This document shows, one piece after another, positions 1-6,028 of a stretch of DNA of 28,377 nucleotides. The notes under the pieces were generated by a model, which made no database searches, was not told the origin of the DNA, and was given only the letters and a program-made list of their open reading frames with translations. This DNA is from a virus. The stretch covers positions 1-28,377 of the IMG/VR virus record IMGVR_UViG_3300028596_000626; one strand, 5' to 3'. Within the stretch, counting starts at the first letter, position 1. Each line of letters starts with the position of its first letter. A program made the position numbers and the translations under genes.

Positions 1-748
1 TCAACGCCTCCAGCTCGGCGATCCGAGCGATCAGCCAGTCGACAGCCGGGGTCAGCGTCTCCCCGAGCGGGAACGGAACCTTACGGTCCTCACCCATCGG
101 AGACAGCGAACCCCGCATGTCCAGCGCATCGTTCTGGAGCGCTACGAGCCGCAGACGTCGCCGCTCCCGCTGCGCCTCCAGCTCGGCGATCCGGTCCCGG
201 GCCGCACGCAGCTCGCCCTCCAACTCAGCGATCCGATCCCGATCCGCCGCCAGCCACACATCCGCGTCAGACAGCGCCCGATTCGTCGAGCGCCGCTCCG
301 TCTCCAACCCGGCAACCCGGGACCGCAGAGCACCCAACTTCGCTTCCGCCTCGATCGCCGCCGCCCGCCACCGCTCCCGACTCGGCTCCGAGAACTGAAG
401 AGCGGACCGCAGCTCACGCCGCCCGCGCTTCGCCGACTCCAGCGCCAGCCTGAGCCGCGCGTTGTCCTGCTCCTCCTCCCACAGCGAGAGGCGCGCACCC
501 GTCAACTCGTCCTCGACGTCCCGCTCCGGCTCGGCGCCCACCGGCATCGGCAGCGCGTCCATCGACATCGACGACAGCCCGTGCTCCGCCAACTCCCGCA
601 ACGACGCCAACACCAACTCCGGCACCGGACCCGGGACATCTGCCAACGCGTACAGGCCGCGCCCCTCCCGGTTCACCGCACGCCGCGTCCAGCAGCACCC
701 GTCCTGCGTGTTCACGACCATCGGGTCGCGCGTCTGAGGCGCGCTCAT
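1..748 (-). CDS. Coiled-coil hypothetical protein, cut by left window edge
   Basis: This is an open frame of 249 codons with no stop before the edge, so the C-terminus is missing. It starts at an ATG preceded by a good ribosome binding site (GGAGGTG) and overlaps the stop of the upstream gene by ATGA, which fixes the start. Residues 1-60 form a small globular head with a CC-W motif (DGCCWTRR). From about residue 85 on, the protein is rich in Glu, Arg, Ala and Leu with heptad-like RIAELE repeats, which predicts a long coiled coil. I do not recognise a function. It is the fourth gene of the leftward operon that begins with the Cro-like regulator, so it is probably expressed early in lytic growth. 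That role is inferred from position only. Confidence 0.8.
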   Translation of the reverse strand, partial: MSAPQTRDPMVVNTQDGCCWTRRAVNREGRGLYALADVPGPVPELVLASLRELAEHGLSSMSMDALPMPVGAEPERDVEDELTGARLSLWEEEQDNARLRLALESAKRGRRELRSALQFSEPSRERWRAAAIEAEAKLGALRSRVAGLETERRSTNRALSDADVWLAADRDRIAELEGELRAARDRIAELEAQRERRRLRLVALQNDALDMRGSLSPMGEDRKVPFPLGETLTPAVDWLIARIAELEAL

Positions 749-1170
749 CGCCGCACCTCCGCCACGTCCGCAGCCGCCTCCAGCACCGCCACAGCCGACT
801 CCGTGGTGCGCCCTTCGAGGTCGCCCCAGCCGTCGACGTGCGCCCCCAGGTCGAAGATCCCGCCGAACAGCGGACCCTCCCCGTCGACCTCCAGCCGCAA
901 CGCCAGCCGGCCGATCGCCTCATCCGCGAGCAGCGACGTCAGGTGCGGGTCACCCGTCGTCGCGCACTTCAGCGCGGCCACGATGCTCATGGGGCGCAGG
1001 AAGTGCGGGACGTCCATCTCCCGGTCGAACGTGTCCGGGACGAAGTCGCCCTGCCACAGGCCGTTCGCGGCGAGGATCCGGGCCGCCGCACGGAACACCT
1101 GCGAGACGGTCACCGGGCGGGCTTGGGGGGCTTGGTGCAGAGGCACCGGGGTCTGCGAGTATGTACTCAA
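745..1170 (-). CDS. DUF6197-like hypothetical protein
   Basis: The product is 141 residues if translation starts at the TTG at 1170, which has a strong AAGGAG nine bases upstream. An in-frame ATG at 1188 would add six residues but has no visible ribosome binding site. The protein is soluble and mostly helical, with no membrane segment. The segments AARILAANGLWQGDF and AAVAVLEAAADVAE resemble DUF6197 proteins, which are frequent in Streptomyces and their mobile elements and have no known activity. The family assignment is from memory and is moderately sure. It overlaps the downstream coiled-coil gene by four bases, so the two are translationally coupled in the leftward early operon. Confidence 0.8.
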   Translation of the reverse strand: MSTYSQTPVPLHQAPQARPVTVSQVFRAAARILAANGLWQGDFVPDTFDREMDVPHFLRPMSIVAALKCATTGDPHLTSLLADEAIGRLALRLEVDGEGPLFGGIFDLGAHVDGWGDLEGRTTESAVAVLEAAADVAEVRR

Positions 1171-1263
1171 GGTGATCCACTCCTTCATGGGATCGAGGTG
1201 GATTGCCGAGTCGGGTGGCTCGCCGGGCCGGGAAGTCGGGCGGGCCCTCGGCGTTTTGTGGAG

Positions 1264-1443
1264 TCAGGCGGCCTTCGACGTGGACGCCGGCCGCTCGGAC
1301 GTTGCGGCCTCACGAGGGGCCGTCCAGATCCGGCGGAGTTCTTCGACCAGCTCGGGGCTGGGGTCCGGGGCCAGGTCGACTCGCTTGTGGAGTTCGGCGA
1401 TGACCTGGTCGCCGAGGATCGCTCGGCGTTCCTCGCGGGTCAT
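1264..1443 (-). CDS. Small early-operon protein, 59 aa
   Basis: A 59-residue frame begins MTREERRAILGDQVIAELHK and ends with a TGA. Its ATG overlaps the stop of the Cro-like gene by ATGA, which supports real, coupled translation. The N-terminal half is charged and helical; the C-terminal third is rich in Ala, Ser and Pro. No domain is recognised. Small proteins right behind Cro-like genes are common in actinophage early operons, and roles such as anti-repressor or excisionase helper are possible but not shown by the sequence. Confidence 0.7.
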   Translation of the reverse strand: MTREERRAILGDQVIAELHKRVDLAPDPSPELVEELRRIWTAPREAATSERPASTSKAA

Positions 1444-1664
1444 GCGACGGCCTCGATGGGGACGCGCTTGATGACGTGGCGCAGGTCGATGTCATATGCC
1501 TCAGCGAGGCGCATAGCCGAGTTCAGGTCAGGCTGCGTCTCGCCGTTGAGGATCCGGTACACGGACGATTCGGTGATCCCGGTGCGGCGGAAGATGTCGG
1601 CTCGGGTCCTGTCGCCGTGGCGTGCGGCCACTTCGAGGACCTTGGGGATGTCCAGGCGGAACAC
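1440..1664 (-). CDS. Cro-like XRE-family regulator
   Basis: This is a 74-residue DNA-binding protein with an XRE/Cro helix-turn-helix filling nearly the whole chain. Residues 22-40 give the helix-turn-helix, with the recognition helix segment TGITESSVYRILNGE. The start is the GTG at 1664, preceded by a near-perfect GAAGGAGGTGA; a longer frame reaching position 1766 would run back through the operators and has no such site. It is the first gene of the leftward operon and is divergent from the CI-like gene at 1922. By analogy with lambdoid switches it should be the Cro-type protein that favours lytic growth. The recognition helix shares TG-[IM]-TESSV with the divergent regulator, which suggests both read the same operators. 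Confidence 0.88.
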   Translation of the reverse strand: MFRLDIPKVLEVAARHGDRTRADIFRRTGITESSVYRILNGETQPDLNSAMRLAEAYDIDLRHVIKRVPIEAVA

Positions 1665-1721
1665 GTACTCACCTCCTTCGCGGGCTTGTTGGCAGGGGTT
1701 GTCGCTGGTAGCAGGCGATTC

Positions 1722-1771
1722 CTTGCTCACGAGGGAGACTCTGTCATGAAACACCCTCCCTCGCAAGGGAG
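1722..1771 (-). promoter_or_regulatory. Leftward early promoter with operators O1 and O2
   Basis: Two 16-bp dyads lie here: CTTGCT-CACG-AGGGAG (1722-1737) and the perfect CTCCCT-CGCA-AGGGAG (1756-1771). On the minus strand a TTGCGA -35 box (1761-1766) falls inside O2, and 17 bases further on a weak -10 box CAGAGT (1738-1743) abuts O1. Transcription would begin within or just past O1, about 65 bases before the GTG of the Cro-like gene. A repressor bound to either dyad would block polymerase. The dyads are plain in the sequence; the promoter boxes are inferred and the -10 is poor. Confidence 0.6.
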
Positions 1772-1864
1772 ACTCCAGGGTAAGAAGGATGAGTTTTCGG
1801 GCGAACGTGCGTTCGAGTCCTGGTGTGGCCAGTGTTAACGCAGGTCAGTGTCCTGATCGCGACT

Positions 1865-1906
1865 CTTGCGAGCGAGGGATTCTCTAGCTACTCCCTAACT
1901 AGGGAG
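1865..1906 (+). promoter_or_regulatory. Rightward lysogeny promoter with operators O3 and O4
   Basis: Two more copies of the 16-bp dyad lie here: CTTGCG-AGCG-AGGGAT (1865-1880) and CTCCCT-AACT-AGGGAG (1891-1906), the latter with 7-base perfect arms (CTCCCTA/TAGGGAG). A TTGCGA -35 box (1866-1871) is inside O3, and a weak TACTCC (1889-1894) lies 17 bases on, overlapping O4. The layout mirrors the leftward promoter. The start codon of the CI-like gene follows O4 by 15 bases, so the leader would be short. The -10 box is tentative. Confidence 0.55.
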
Positions 1907-1921
1907 GTAGAGTCCGGGGAC

Positions 1922-2365
1922 ATGACCGATGCGACCCCCACGCGCGCGCAGCGATTCGCCGCCCTCGTCGTGCCAGAAGCCGAGCGCGCCGGCTACACCG
2001 GCTTCGGCGCCAAAGCACGCTTCGCGCGAGACACCGGCATGACCGAAAGCAGCGTCACGCGGCTTTGGCAAGGAAGCGCCGTACCCGACGGCCGGTTCTA
2101 CGACGCCATCAGCCAAGCCACCGGCATCGACCTGGGCACCCTCCTAGTGGAGGGCGGGATTCTGTCACCCGATTCTCTTCAGTCACTGTCCGAAACGGAT
2201 CGATCGCAGGTACAGTCAGCACTCACTCCGGAAGAAGCGGCTGACGGGCTGGGGATCAAGGTAGGACGCGAAGTCTTCTTGTCCACTGTCGAAGGCCTCA
2301 AGCGCCTCGAAGCCGATGCCCCTGAAGACCGCTCCGACCGGGGAGGGACGGCAGCGCAGATGTGA
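1922..2365 (+). CDS. CI-like HTH repressor candidate
   Basis: A 147-residue protein. I start it at the ATG at 1922, just after operator O4; the longer open frame to 1823 would translate through the operators. Residues 26-70 hold a helix-turn-helix with DTGMTESSVTRLWQGSAVPD, followed by an XRE-like GIDLGTLLV tail. The C-terminal half (from about residue 75) is acidic and charged with no peptidase Ser/Lys dyad visible, so it is not a LexA-type self-cleaving repressor. It is divergent from the Cro-like gene and cotranscribed with the downstream membrane protein, facing the integrase, which is the lysogeny arrangement. It is the best candidate for the phage immunity repressor. Confidence 0.82.
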   Translation: MTDATPTRAQRFAALVVPEAERAGYTGFGAKARFARDTGMTESSVTRLWQGSAVPDGRFYDAISQATGIDLGTLLVEGGILSPDSLQSLSETDRSQVQSALTPEEAADGLGIKVGREVFLSTVEGLKRLEADAPEDRSDRGGTAAQM

Positions 2366-2378
2366 TGCGGGGGTACGG

Positions 2379-2930
2379 ATGGATCTCACGAGCGGCGCAC
2401 GGACCACGGCGACGGCAGCGGTAGTAGTGATGCTCGGAGGTCTCAGCCTCACCGCCCACGGCATGTGGCGCGACCAGGCCCCCCACTCCCTCGCCGGAGT
2501 AGTCCTCAGCATGATCGGGCTGACCATCATCATCCTCGGCACCATCCGCCACTGGATCACCGACACCAGCACCGAACGCATCGCGCTCGGCGCCGCCCAG
2601 CGCCAGGCACAGGAAGAGCGCCGCACCTACATCGCCGCGAAAGCAGCCCTGGAAAACGACCACGCCCGCCTCTACCAGGACCTGGCCGCCGACCGGGCCG
2701 CCGACGCCCAACGCCTCAAAGCCGAGCGCGAGGCCATGTGGGCTGAACTCGAAGACGCGCGAACCGACCTGGTGAACGAGGCGATGACAACCCTGGCGAC
2801 CTGGATCGTGGGCGGCAAAGTCCGGCCGCCCGAGCGCCGGGCCGACAACCTCATCCGCTTCCCGCACCAGGGCCAGGAGCCGCAGCATCAGCCAGAGCGG
2901 GCGCAGGAACACGGTGCGGCCGGTTCCTGA
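2379..2930 (+). CDS. Membrane protein with coiled-coil tail
   Basis: 183 residues from the ATG at 2379, 13 bases after the repressor stop, so it is in the same operon. Two hydrophobic helices lie at about residues 10-30 and 38-58. They are followed by a long Ala/Glu/Arg-rich coiled coil (about 70-145) and a charged, Gln/His-rich end. I do not recognise the family. A membrane protein expressed together with a lysogenic repressor is a typical position for superinfection exclusion or another lysogenic-conversion trait, but that is inference from context. The last 80 bases overlap, tail to tail, the 3' end of the integrase gene on the other strand. Confidence 0.75.
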   Translation: MDLTSGARTTATAAVVVMLGGLSLTAHGMWRDQAPHSLAGVVLSMIGLTIIILGTIRHWITDTSTERIALGAAQRQAQEERRTYIAAKAALENDHARLYQDLAADRAADAQRLKAEREAMWAELEDARTDLVNEAMTTLATWIVGGKVRPPERRADNLIRFPHQGQEPQHQPERAQEHGAAGS

Positions 2931-4509
2931 AACCGGGCTCGCCCGCGAACGCCAGCCGGATCCGTGAGACGTCCGGCCGGTTCGACCCCAGATTCGTCGA
3001 CCGGTGCAGCCGGATCGTCACCACCTTGCGGATGATCTCCCGCTTCTGGTCCAGCGTCAGCCCCTGCACCGCGGGCTCCGTCTCCGTCGCAGGCCGCCCG
3101 TTCCACACTGCGTCAGGATCCGGGGACTCCAGCATCCGCAGCACGAGCGGCGACACCCCCGTGATGCTGCGCAGCTTCGCCCGCTCCGCGTCGAGCAGCG
3201 GCTGGATCTGCTCCTCCATGTCCGCGAGCGATGACGCCGACATCCGCATCCGGCCCGTCACCGGACTGATCGTGCGCGTCAACTCCCGTGCCTCCGCCAG
3301 CTGCTCCTCGTAGGCGTTCACCAGCCGTTGAGCGGCAGCTACCTTCTCCGCGGCGTCATCGCTCGTCGGTACCAGCGCGGCTCGGGCGGCCGCCCGGTTG
3401 GTGAACCAGTGGATGATTGCCTCCTCGACGTACGCGTTCACCACCGGCTCGGACATCGACGTGTCCCGCTTCGGCTCGCACGTCAGCTTCGGGTGCGACC
3501 GGCCGGTCACCGACTGCGCGCAGAGCATCGCGTGGTCCCCACACTCCCCGCACAGCGCCAGGTAGGTCAGCAGGTGCGACACCTCGGTGCCCCGCTGCGA
3601 CCGCCGGCCGGGGTCCGACAGCTTGGCCACGACCCGGTTGAACATCGCCCGGCCCTGCGGTGTGTGCAGGCCATGGATCGGATCCCACGTCGCCTTCGTG
3701 TACGTGCCGCGGTGTGCCCGCTCCCCGAGGTAGGCCCGGTTCGTCAGCAGGGCTCGGACCGTGCTGAAGGTCCACTCTGCCCCGTCCGGGCGGGCGGCCT
3801 CCGGCGCCGAGTTCATCCACACCAGCAGGGAGCGCACCGACTTGCCGGAGTCGACGTGCTGGAAAGCGCTCAGCACTACGGGGCCCTGCACGGGGTGCTC
3901 GTACTGGCGGATGCACCGCTGCCGGCCGCCGACGTGGGCGTACTCACGCGCGTAGCCGAACGGCAGTCGGCCGTGAGGCTTGCCCTCGCTGGCCTGCCGT
4001 ACAACCGTGCGGAGGTTGCGATCCTGGATCGCGTCGGCTTCGTCCTCGGCGTCGATCGCGTGCTGCGCGGTCGCCTTGCGGTCGTCTCTGCGGGAGAGGT
4101 CGTAGACCTGGCCGTTGTAGCAGAGGAGGACGTCGCGGGCCATGCACGCCTTGCGGAGGCGGAGGTAGGCGTCGAGGTCGCGGTAGTAGCGGGAGGCCTC
4201 GTAGGCGACGACGATACGGCGGACGCCGGGCGGTGCCGGGTCGTTCAGGATGGAGGCGATGAGGCCTTCGAAGTCGTCACGGATCTTCTTCGCGTGGCGG
4301 CTGGCGGAGAGGTCGGAGTCCCTGAACTCGCCGATGATGGGCCAGGTGTGGCGGTGGCAGAGTTCGCGTCCGGTGGCGAGCTGGTCGTCGACGGAGTCGC
4401 GTACTCCGGCGATGCCGGCGAACTCGTTCTCGCTGTTGCGGCCGTAGAGCCAGGCCTCGAAGCGGACGTCGGTGATGACGAGGTGGAGGTATTCGGGCGC
4501 GTACGGCAT
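2851..4509 (-). CDS. int: Large serine recombinase (phage integrase)
   Basis: 552 residues, in the usual range for large serine integrases (about 450-650). It would carry out site-specific, unidirectional recombination between attP and a host attB. The N-terminal catalytic domain (about 15-165) has the motif Y22-G-R24-N-S26, with S26 as the likely nucleophile, and the second active-site arginine motif SRYYR at 106-110. The recombinase DNA-binding domain spans about 170-300 (GKPHGRLPFGY, LLTNRAYLG). A zinc ribbon has C320-x2-C323 and further cysteines at 330 and 344. A coiled coil lies at about 385-450. The C-terminal 25 residues are Pro/Ala-rich and overlap the convergent membrane-protein gene. 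The candidate att site lies just upstream of the start. The ribosome binding site is weak, so the start is less sure than the identity. Confidence 0.95.
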   Translation of the reverse strand: MPYAPEYLHLVITDVRFEAWLYGRNSENEFAGIAGVRDSVDDQLATGRELCHRHTWPIIGEFRDSDLSASRHAKKIRDDFEGLIASILNDPAPPGVRRIVVAYEASRYYRDLDAYLRLRKACMARDVLLCYNGQVYDLSRRDDRKATAQHAIDAEDEADAIQDRNLRTVVRQASEGKPHGRLPFGYAREYAHVGGRQRCIRQYEHPVQGPVVLSAFQHVDSGKSVRSLLVWMNSAPEAARPDGAEWTFSTVRALLTNRAYLGERAHRGTYTKATWDPIHGLHTPQGRAMFNRVVAKLSDPGRRSQRGTEVSHLLTYLALCGECGDHAMLCAQSVTGRSHPKLTCEPKRDTSMSEPVVNAYVEEAIIHWFTNRAAARAALVPTSDDAAEKVAAAQRLVNAYEEQLAEARELTRTISPVTGRMRMSASSLADMEEQIQPLLDAERAKLRSITGVSPLVLRMLESPDPDAVWNGRPATETEPAVQGLTLDQKREIIRKVVTIRLHRSTNLGSNRPDVSRIRLAFAGEPGFRNRPHRVPAPALADAAAPGPGAGSG

Positions 4510-4531
4510 GCCGGAATGCTACCGACTTCCA

Positions 4532-4577
4532 GTACCCCTAACTAGTGTTGTCGCCCCACAAGCGTGATTACCCGTAC
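4532..4577. other. Candidate attachment site (attP or hybrid att)
   Basis: A 46-bp imperfect inverted repeat lies 22 bases upstream of the integrase start. The left arm is GTACCCCTAACTAGTGTTGT, the centre is CGCCCC, and the right arm is ACAAGCGTGATTACCCGTAC. Comparing the left arm with the reverse complement of the right gives 12 matches in 20, clustered as GTAC, TAA and TTGT. Large serine integrases use sites of about 50 bp with this kind of imperfect symmetry around a 2-base crossover core, and phages usually keep attP next to int. The site is inferred; the crossover bases are not known. Confidence 0.5.
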
Positions 4578-4588
4578 AGGAGTGTGGG

Positions 4589-4819
4589 CTACGGGGGCGG
4601 CGCAGGGGGCTCGACCTCGGCAACCTCCGTGAGCAGGGCGAGCGTGTCGCCGAGCCGCGTACACAGACGGGTGATGATCAGGATCAGTTGGGCATGGTCC
4701 TGCTGCGGGAGATCGGCAGCCTGAGCGGCTTCGAGATCGCGGCGGGCGAAGCCGACGCGGTCGCGCTGGATGTTGGTGAGGGCGGGTCCGGTGGCGGCGC
4801 GGGCCTGCTCGTCGGTCAT
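4589..4819 (-). CDS. Small hypothetical protein
   Basis: 76 residues from the ATG at 4819 (MTDEQARAATGPALTN), which has a weak AGGCGA upstream. In-frame ATGs at 4873 and 4876 would add 18-19 residues of low-complexity sequence. The body is helical, with a hydrophobic stretch HAQLILIITRLCTRLGDTLALL that could be an amphipathic helix, and a Pro-rich end. I believe similar small proteins occur widely in Streptomyces, but I know no function. The gene reads toward the candidate att site and is divergent from the XRE gene at 5027. An inverted repeat TTCGTT/AACGAA (4891-4910) lies upstream of it. Confidence 0.6.
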   Translation of the reverse strand: MTDEQARAATGPALTNIQRDRVGFARRDLEAAQAADLPQQDHAQLILIITRLCTRLGDTLALLTEVAEVEPPAPPP

Positions 4820-4971
4820 GTGTGGTCGCCTGTCGCCGTGCGGATGCGGGGAGTAGTTGGGGGGTGCAGACATCATCGTTGGCCTGCGGTTTCGTTTAGG
4901 CAAGAACGAAAAGATCACATCATCCGAACGAGTGTTTTAAGGGGCTCAGGGCTTGTGATCACGCCATGTCG

Positions 4972-5018
4972 TTGATCTAGAAATGTACGGTCGACGATAC
5001 AGACACGCGATCATGATC
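4972..5018 (+). promoter_or_regulatory. Possible promoter and palindrome before XRE gene
   Basis: TTGATC (4972-4977) could be a -35 box, with GATACA (4996-5001) as a poor -10 box 18 bases later. A perfect 10-bp palindrome GATCATGATC (5009-5018) sits at the expected transcription start, where an autoregulatory XRE protein might bind. This is weak evidence based on spacing and position. Confidence 0.25.
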
Positions 5019-5026
5019 CCGGAAGC

Positions 5027-5269
5027 GTGTGGCGGGTGCCGACCGCCCTCCCACCCGACAAGGTTCTCGCCCGCCGCCGGGCCATCGGCGTGCGCATCCG
5101 CGAGACCCGCCGGGCCCGGAAGCTGTCGCAGGAGAAGCTCGCGGAGTTAGCCGGCATGGACCGGCAGGCGGTCAACAGGATCGAGATGGGGCACCAGGCC
5201 GCGCTGATCGACAACCTGATCCGGATCGCTCACGCCCTCGACGTGCCCCTCGCGGATCTCGTCCGCTGA
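5027..5269 (+). CDS. Small XRE-family regulator with TTA codon
   Basis: 80 residues from a GTG at 5027; a GTG at 5036 is also possible and is better spaced from GGAAG. An XRE helix-turn-helix spans about 20-78: IRETRRARKLSQEKLAELAG forms the first helices, MDRQAVNRIE the recognition helix, and LIRIAHALDVPLADLV the closing helices. Small single-domain regulators of this type are common in Streptomyces chromosomes and mobile elements. Leucine 41 is encoded by TTA (5147-5149), the codon read by the bldA tRNA in Streptomyces, so translation may be favoured late in development. It is the only in-frame TTA I noticed in the window. A strong hairpin follows the stop. Confidence 0.82.
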   Translation: MWRVPTALPPDKVLARRRAIGVRIRETRRARKLSQEKLAELAGMDRQAVNRIEMGHQAALIDNLIRIAHALDVPLADLVR

Positions 5270-5272
5270 GGT

Positions 5273-5341
5273 GGGCCCGCCGCCGACGCGCCACGGGGAG
5301 AGACGCACAGCGGCGGGCCCTGGCCGCCCCCTCAGGCGGCC
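5273..5341. terminator. Tandem hairpins, probable bidirectional terminator
   Basis: Four bases after the XRE stop, GGGCCCGCCGC (5273-5283) pairs perfectly with GCGGCGGGCCC (5310-5320). A second stem, GGCCGCC (5322-5328) with GGCGGCC (5335-5341), follows at once with a 6-base loop. No T-tract is present, which is usual for Streptomyces terminators. The hairpins lie between the rightward XRE gene and the leftward small genes ending at 5382, so they could serve both directions. Confidence 0.6.
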
Positions 5342-5381
5342 GTCCCGGGCCGGCCGGGTTGGGACACGGCCGGACCGGAAG

Positions 5382-5543
5382 TCACCAACGTATGCGGTGC
5401 TGATGGTTCGGGTGACGGCTGATCCAGACGTTGCAGTCGGACACCCCCGACCGGTCTCCCACCGCGGCAGCCAGGACCCGCCGCCGATCCAAGGCCGCAC
5501 ACTCGGCACAGCCGGGCTCCGGCCGGGGCGGCGTGAGCGGCAT
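5382..5543 (-). CDS. Small CxxC protein, 53 aa
   Basis: 53 residues from the ATG at 5543, with GGAG about ten bases upstream. The sequence GCAECAALDRRRVLAAAVGD, followed by a C-N-x-W-I-x-R-H segment, fits a family of tiny Streptomyces proteins that I recall having CxxC near the start and a conserved GD...SDxNV...RH pattern. No function is known to me. The CxxC plus a later Cys and several His could bind a metal, which is inference. It starts 23 bases after the stop of the zinc-finger-like gene and is probably cotranscribed with it. Confidence 0.65.
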   Translation of the reverse strand: MPLTPPRPEPGCAECAALDRRRVLAAAVGDRSGVSDCNVWISRHPNHQHRIRW

Positions 5544-5566
5544 CTGCGGGGCGCTCCGCGGGACCC

Positions 5567-5905
5567 TCACCGGGTCGCCCCCACGGAGACCGCCCACAGC
5601 GCCTGCCGCTCACCGCACTGGCCCGGATCGTCGACGCACTGCTCACACTGGCCGGCGTGCGCGGCAAGTGCTTTGCGGGCCTTCTGGCGGACGCAGTCGG
5701 GGCAGGCGCGCGGGAACCAGTGGGAGTCGGCGACGCCTTGGATGGTGCCCGTCTGCTCGCCGAGGCCGCTCGCTGTCTCCGCGTCGAGGCGCTCGCAGCA
5801 CCAGACGCAGTACGCTCCCCGGAGCTGCTCGGCGGTGAGCAGGTGCAGCCGTTCCGGGAGTGGCAGCAGGGCTAGGGCGTCGACGGTGCTGGGTTCGGCT
5901 GACAT
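5567..5905 (-). CDS. Cysteine-rich zinc-binding-like protein
   Basis: 112 residues from the ATG at 5905, with GGAGG eight bases upstream. Cysteine pairs appear as CVWCC (about 33-37), CPDC (about 69-72) and CEQC with a further C (about 86-97), plus several His, which suggests one or two treble-clef or zinc-ribbon sites. The N-terminus (VDALALLPLPERLHLLTAEQLRGAYCVWC) is typical of Streptomyces hypotheticals located beside XRE-TPR regulators. It follows the XRE-TPR gene on the same strand, after a 123-base gap that holds two palindromes and a leader hairpin. Partner or effector of the regulator is a plausible role, but none is established. Confidence 0.8.
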   Translation of the reverse strand: MSAEPSTVDALALLPLPERLHLLTAEQLRGAYCVWCCERLDAETASGLGEQTGTIQGVADSHWFPRACPDCVRQKARKALAAHAGQCEQCVDDPGQCGERQALWAVSVGATR

Positions 5906-5920
5906 GGCTCACGCCTCCAC

Positions 5921-5951
5921 GGTCACGGTGATCCGTCTCACACCAGTGACC
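5921..5951 (-). promoter_or_regulatory. Leader inverted repeat before zinc-finger gene
   Basis: GGTCACGGTG (5921-5930) and CACCAGTGACC (5941-5951) form a 10-base-pair inverted repeat with one bulged base and a 10-base loop, 16 bases before the start codon at 5905. It could be an RNA hairpin in the leader or an operator. Nothing in the sequence tells these apart. Confidence 0.4.
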
Positions 5952-5972
5952 GTAGGAGAGGCGCGCATGCCG

Positions 5973-6022
5973 AGGGGGTAGGACTCCTACCCCCTTGCGG
6001 AGGGGTAGGGTTCCTACCCCCT
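5973..6022. repeat. Two tandem long palindromes
   Basis: The first is a perfect 23-bp palindrome with arms GGGGGTAGGA and TCCTACCCCC around one central base, plus outer A/T (5973-5995). The second (6001-6022) is nearly the same sequence with one base deleted and two changed, with arms GGGGTAGG/CCTACCCC around GTT. They start 28 bases apart, lie just behind the XRE-TPR stop and about 70 bases before the zinc-finger gene. Two near-identical dyads in a promoter region suggest operators; a terminator is the alternative. Confidence 0.6.
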
Positions 6023-6028
6023 AAACGA

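Noticed and set aside
101-300. Repeated GCCGAGCTGGAGG-like segments at the left edge as a DNA repeat or CRISPR
   Set aside because: They are the coding echo of coiled-coil heptads (RIAELE), not evenly spaced repeats with unique spacers.
1823-1921. Longer N-terminus of the CI-like regulator
   Set aside because: It would translate the operators, and the helix-turn-helix is complete without it.
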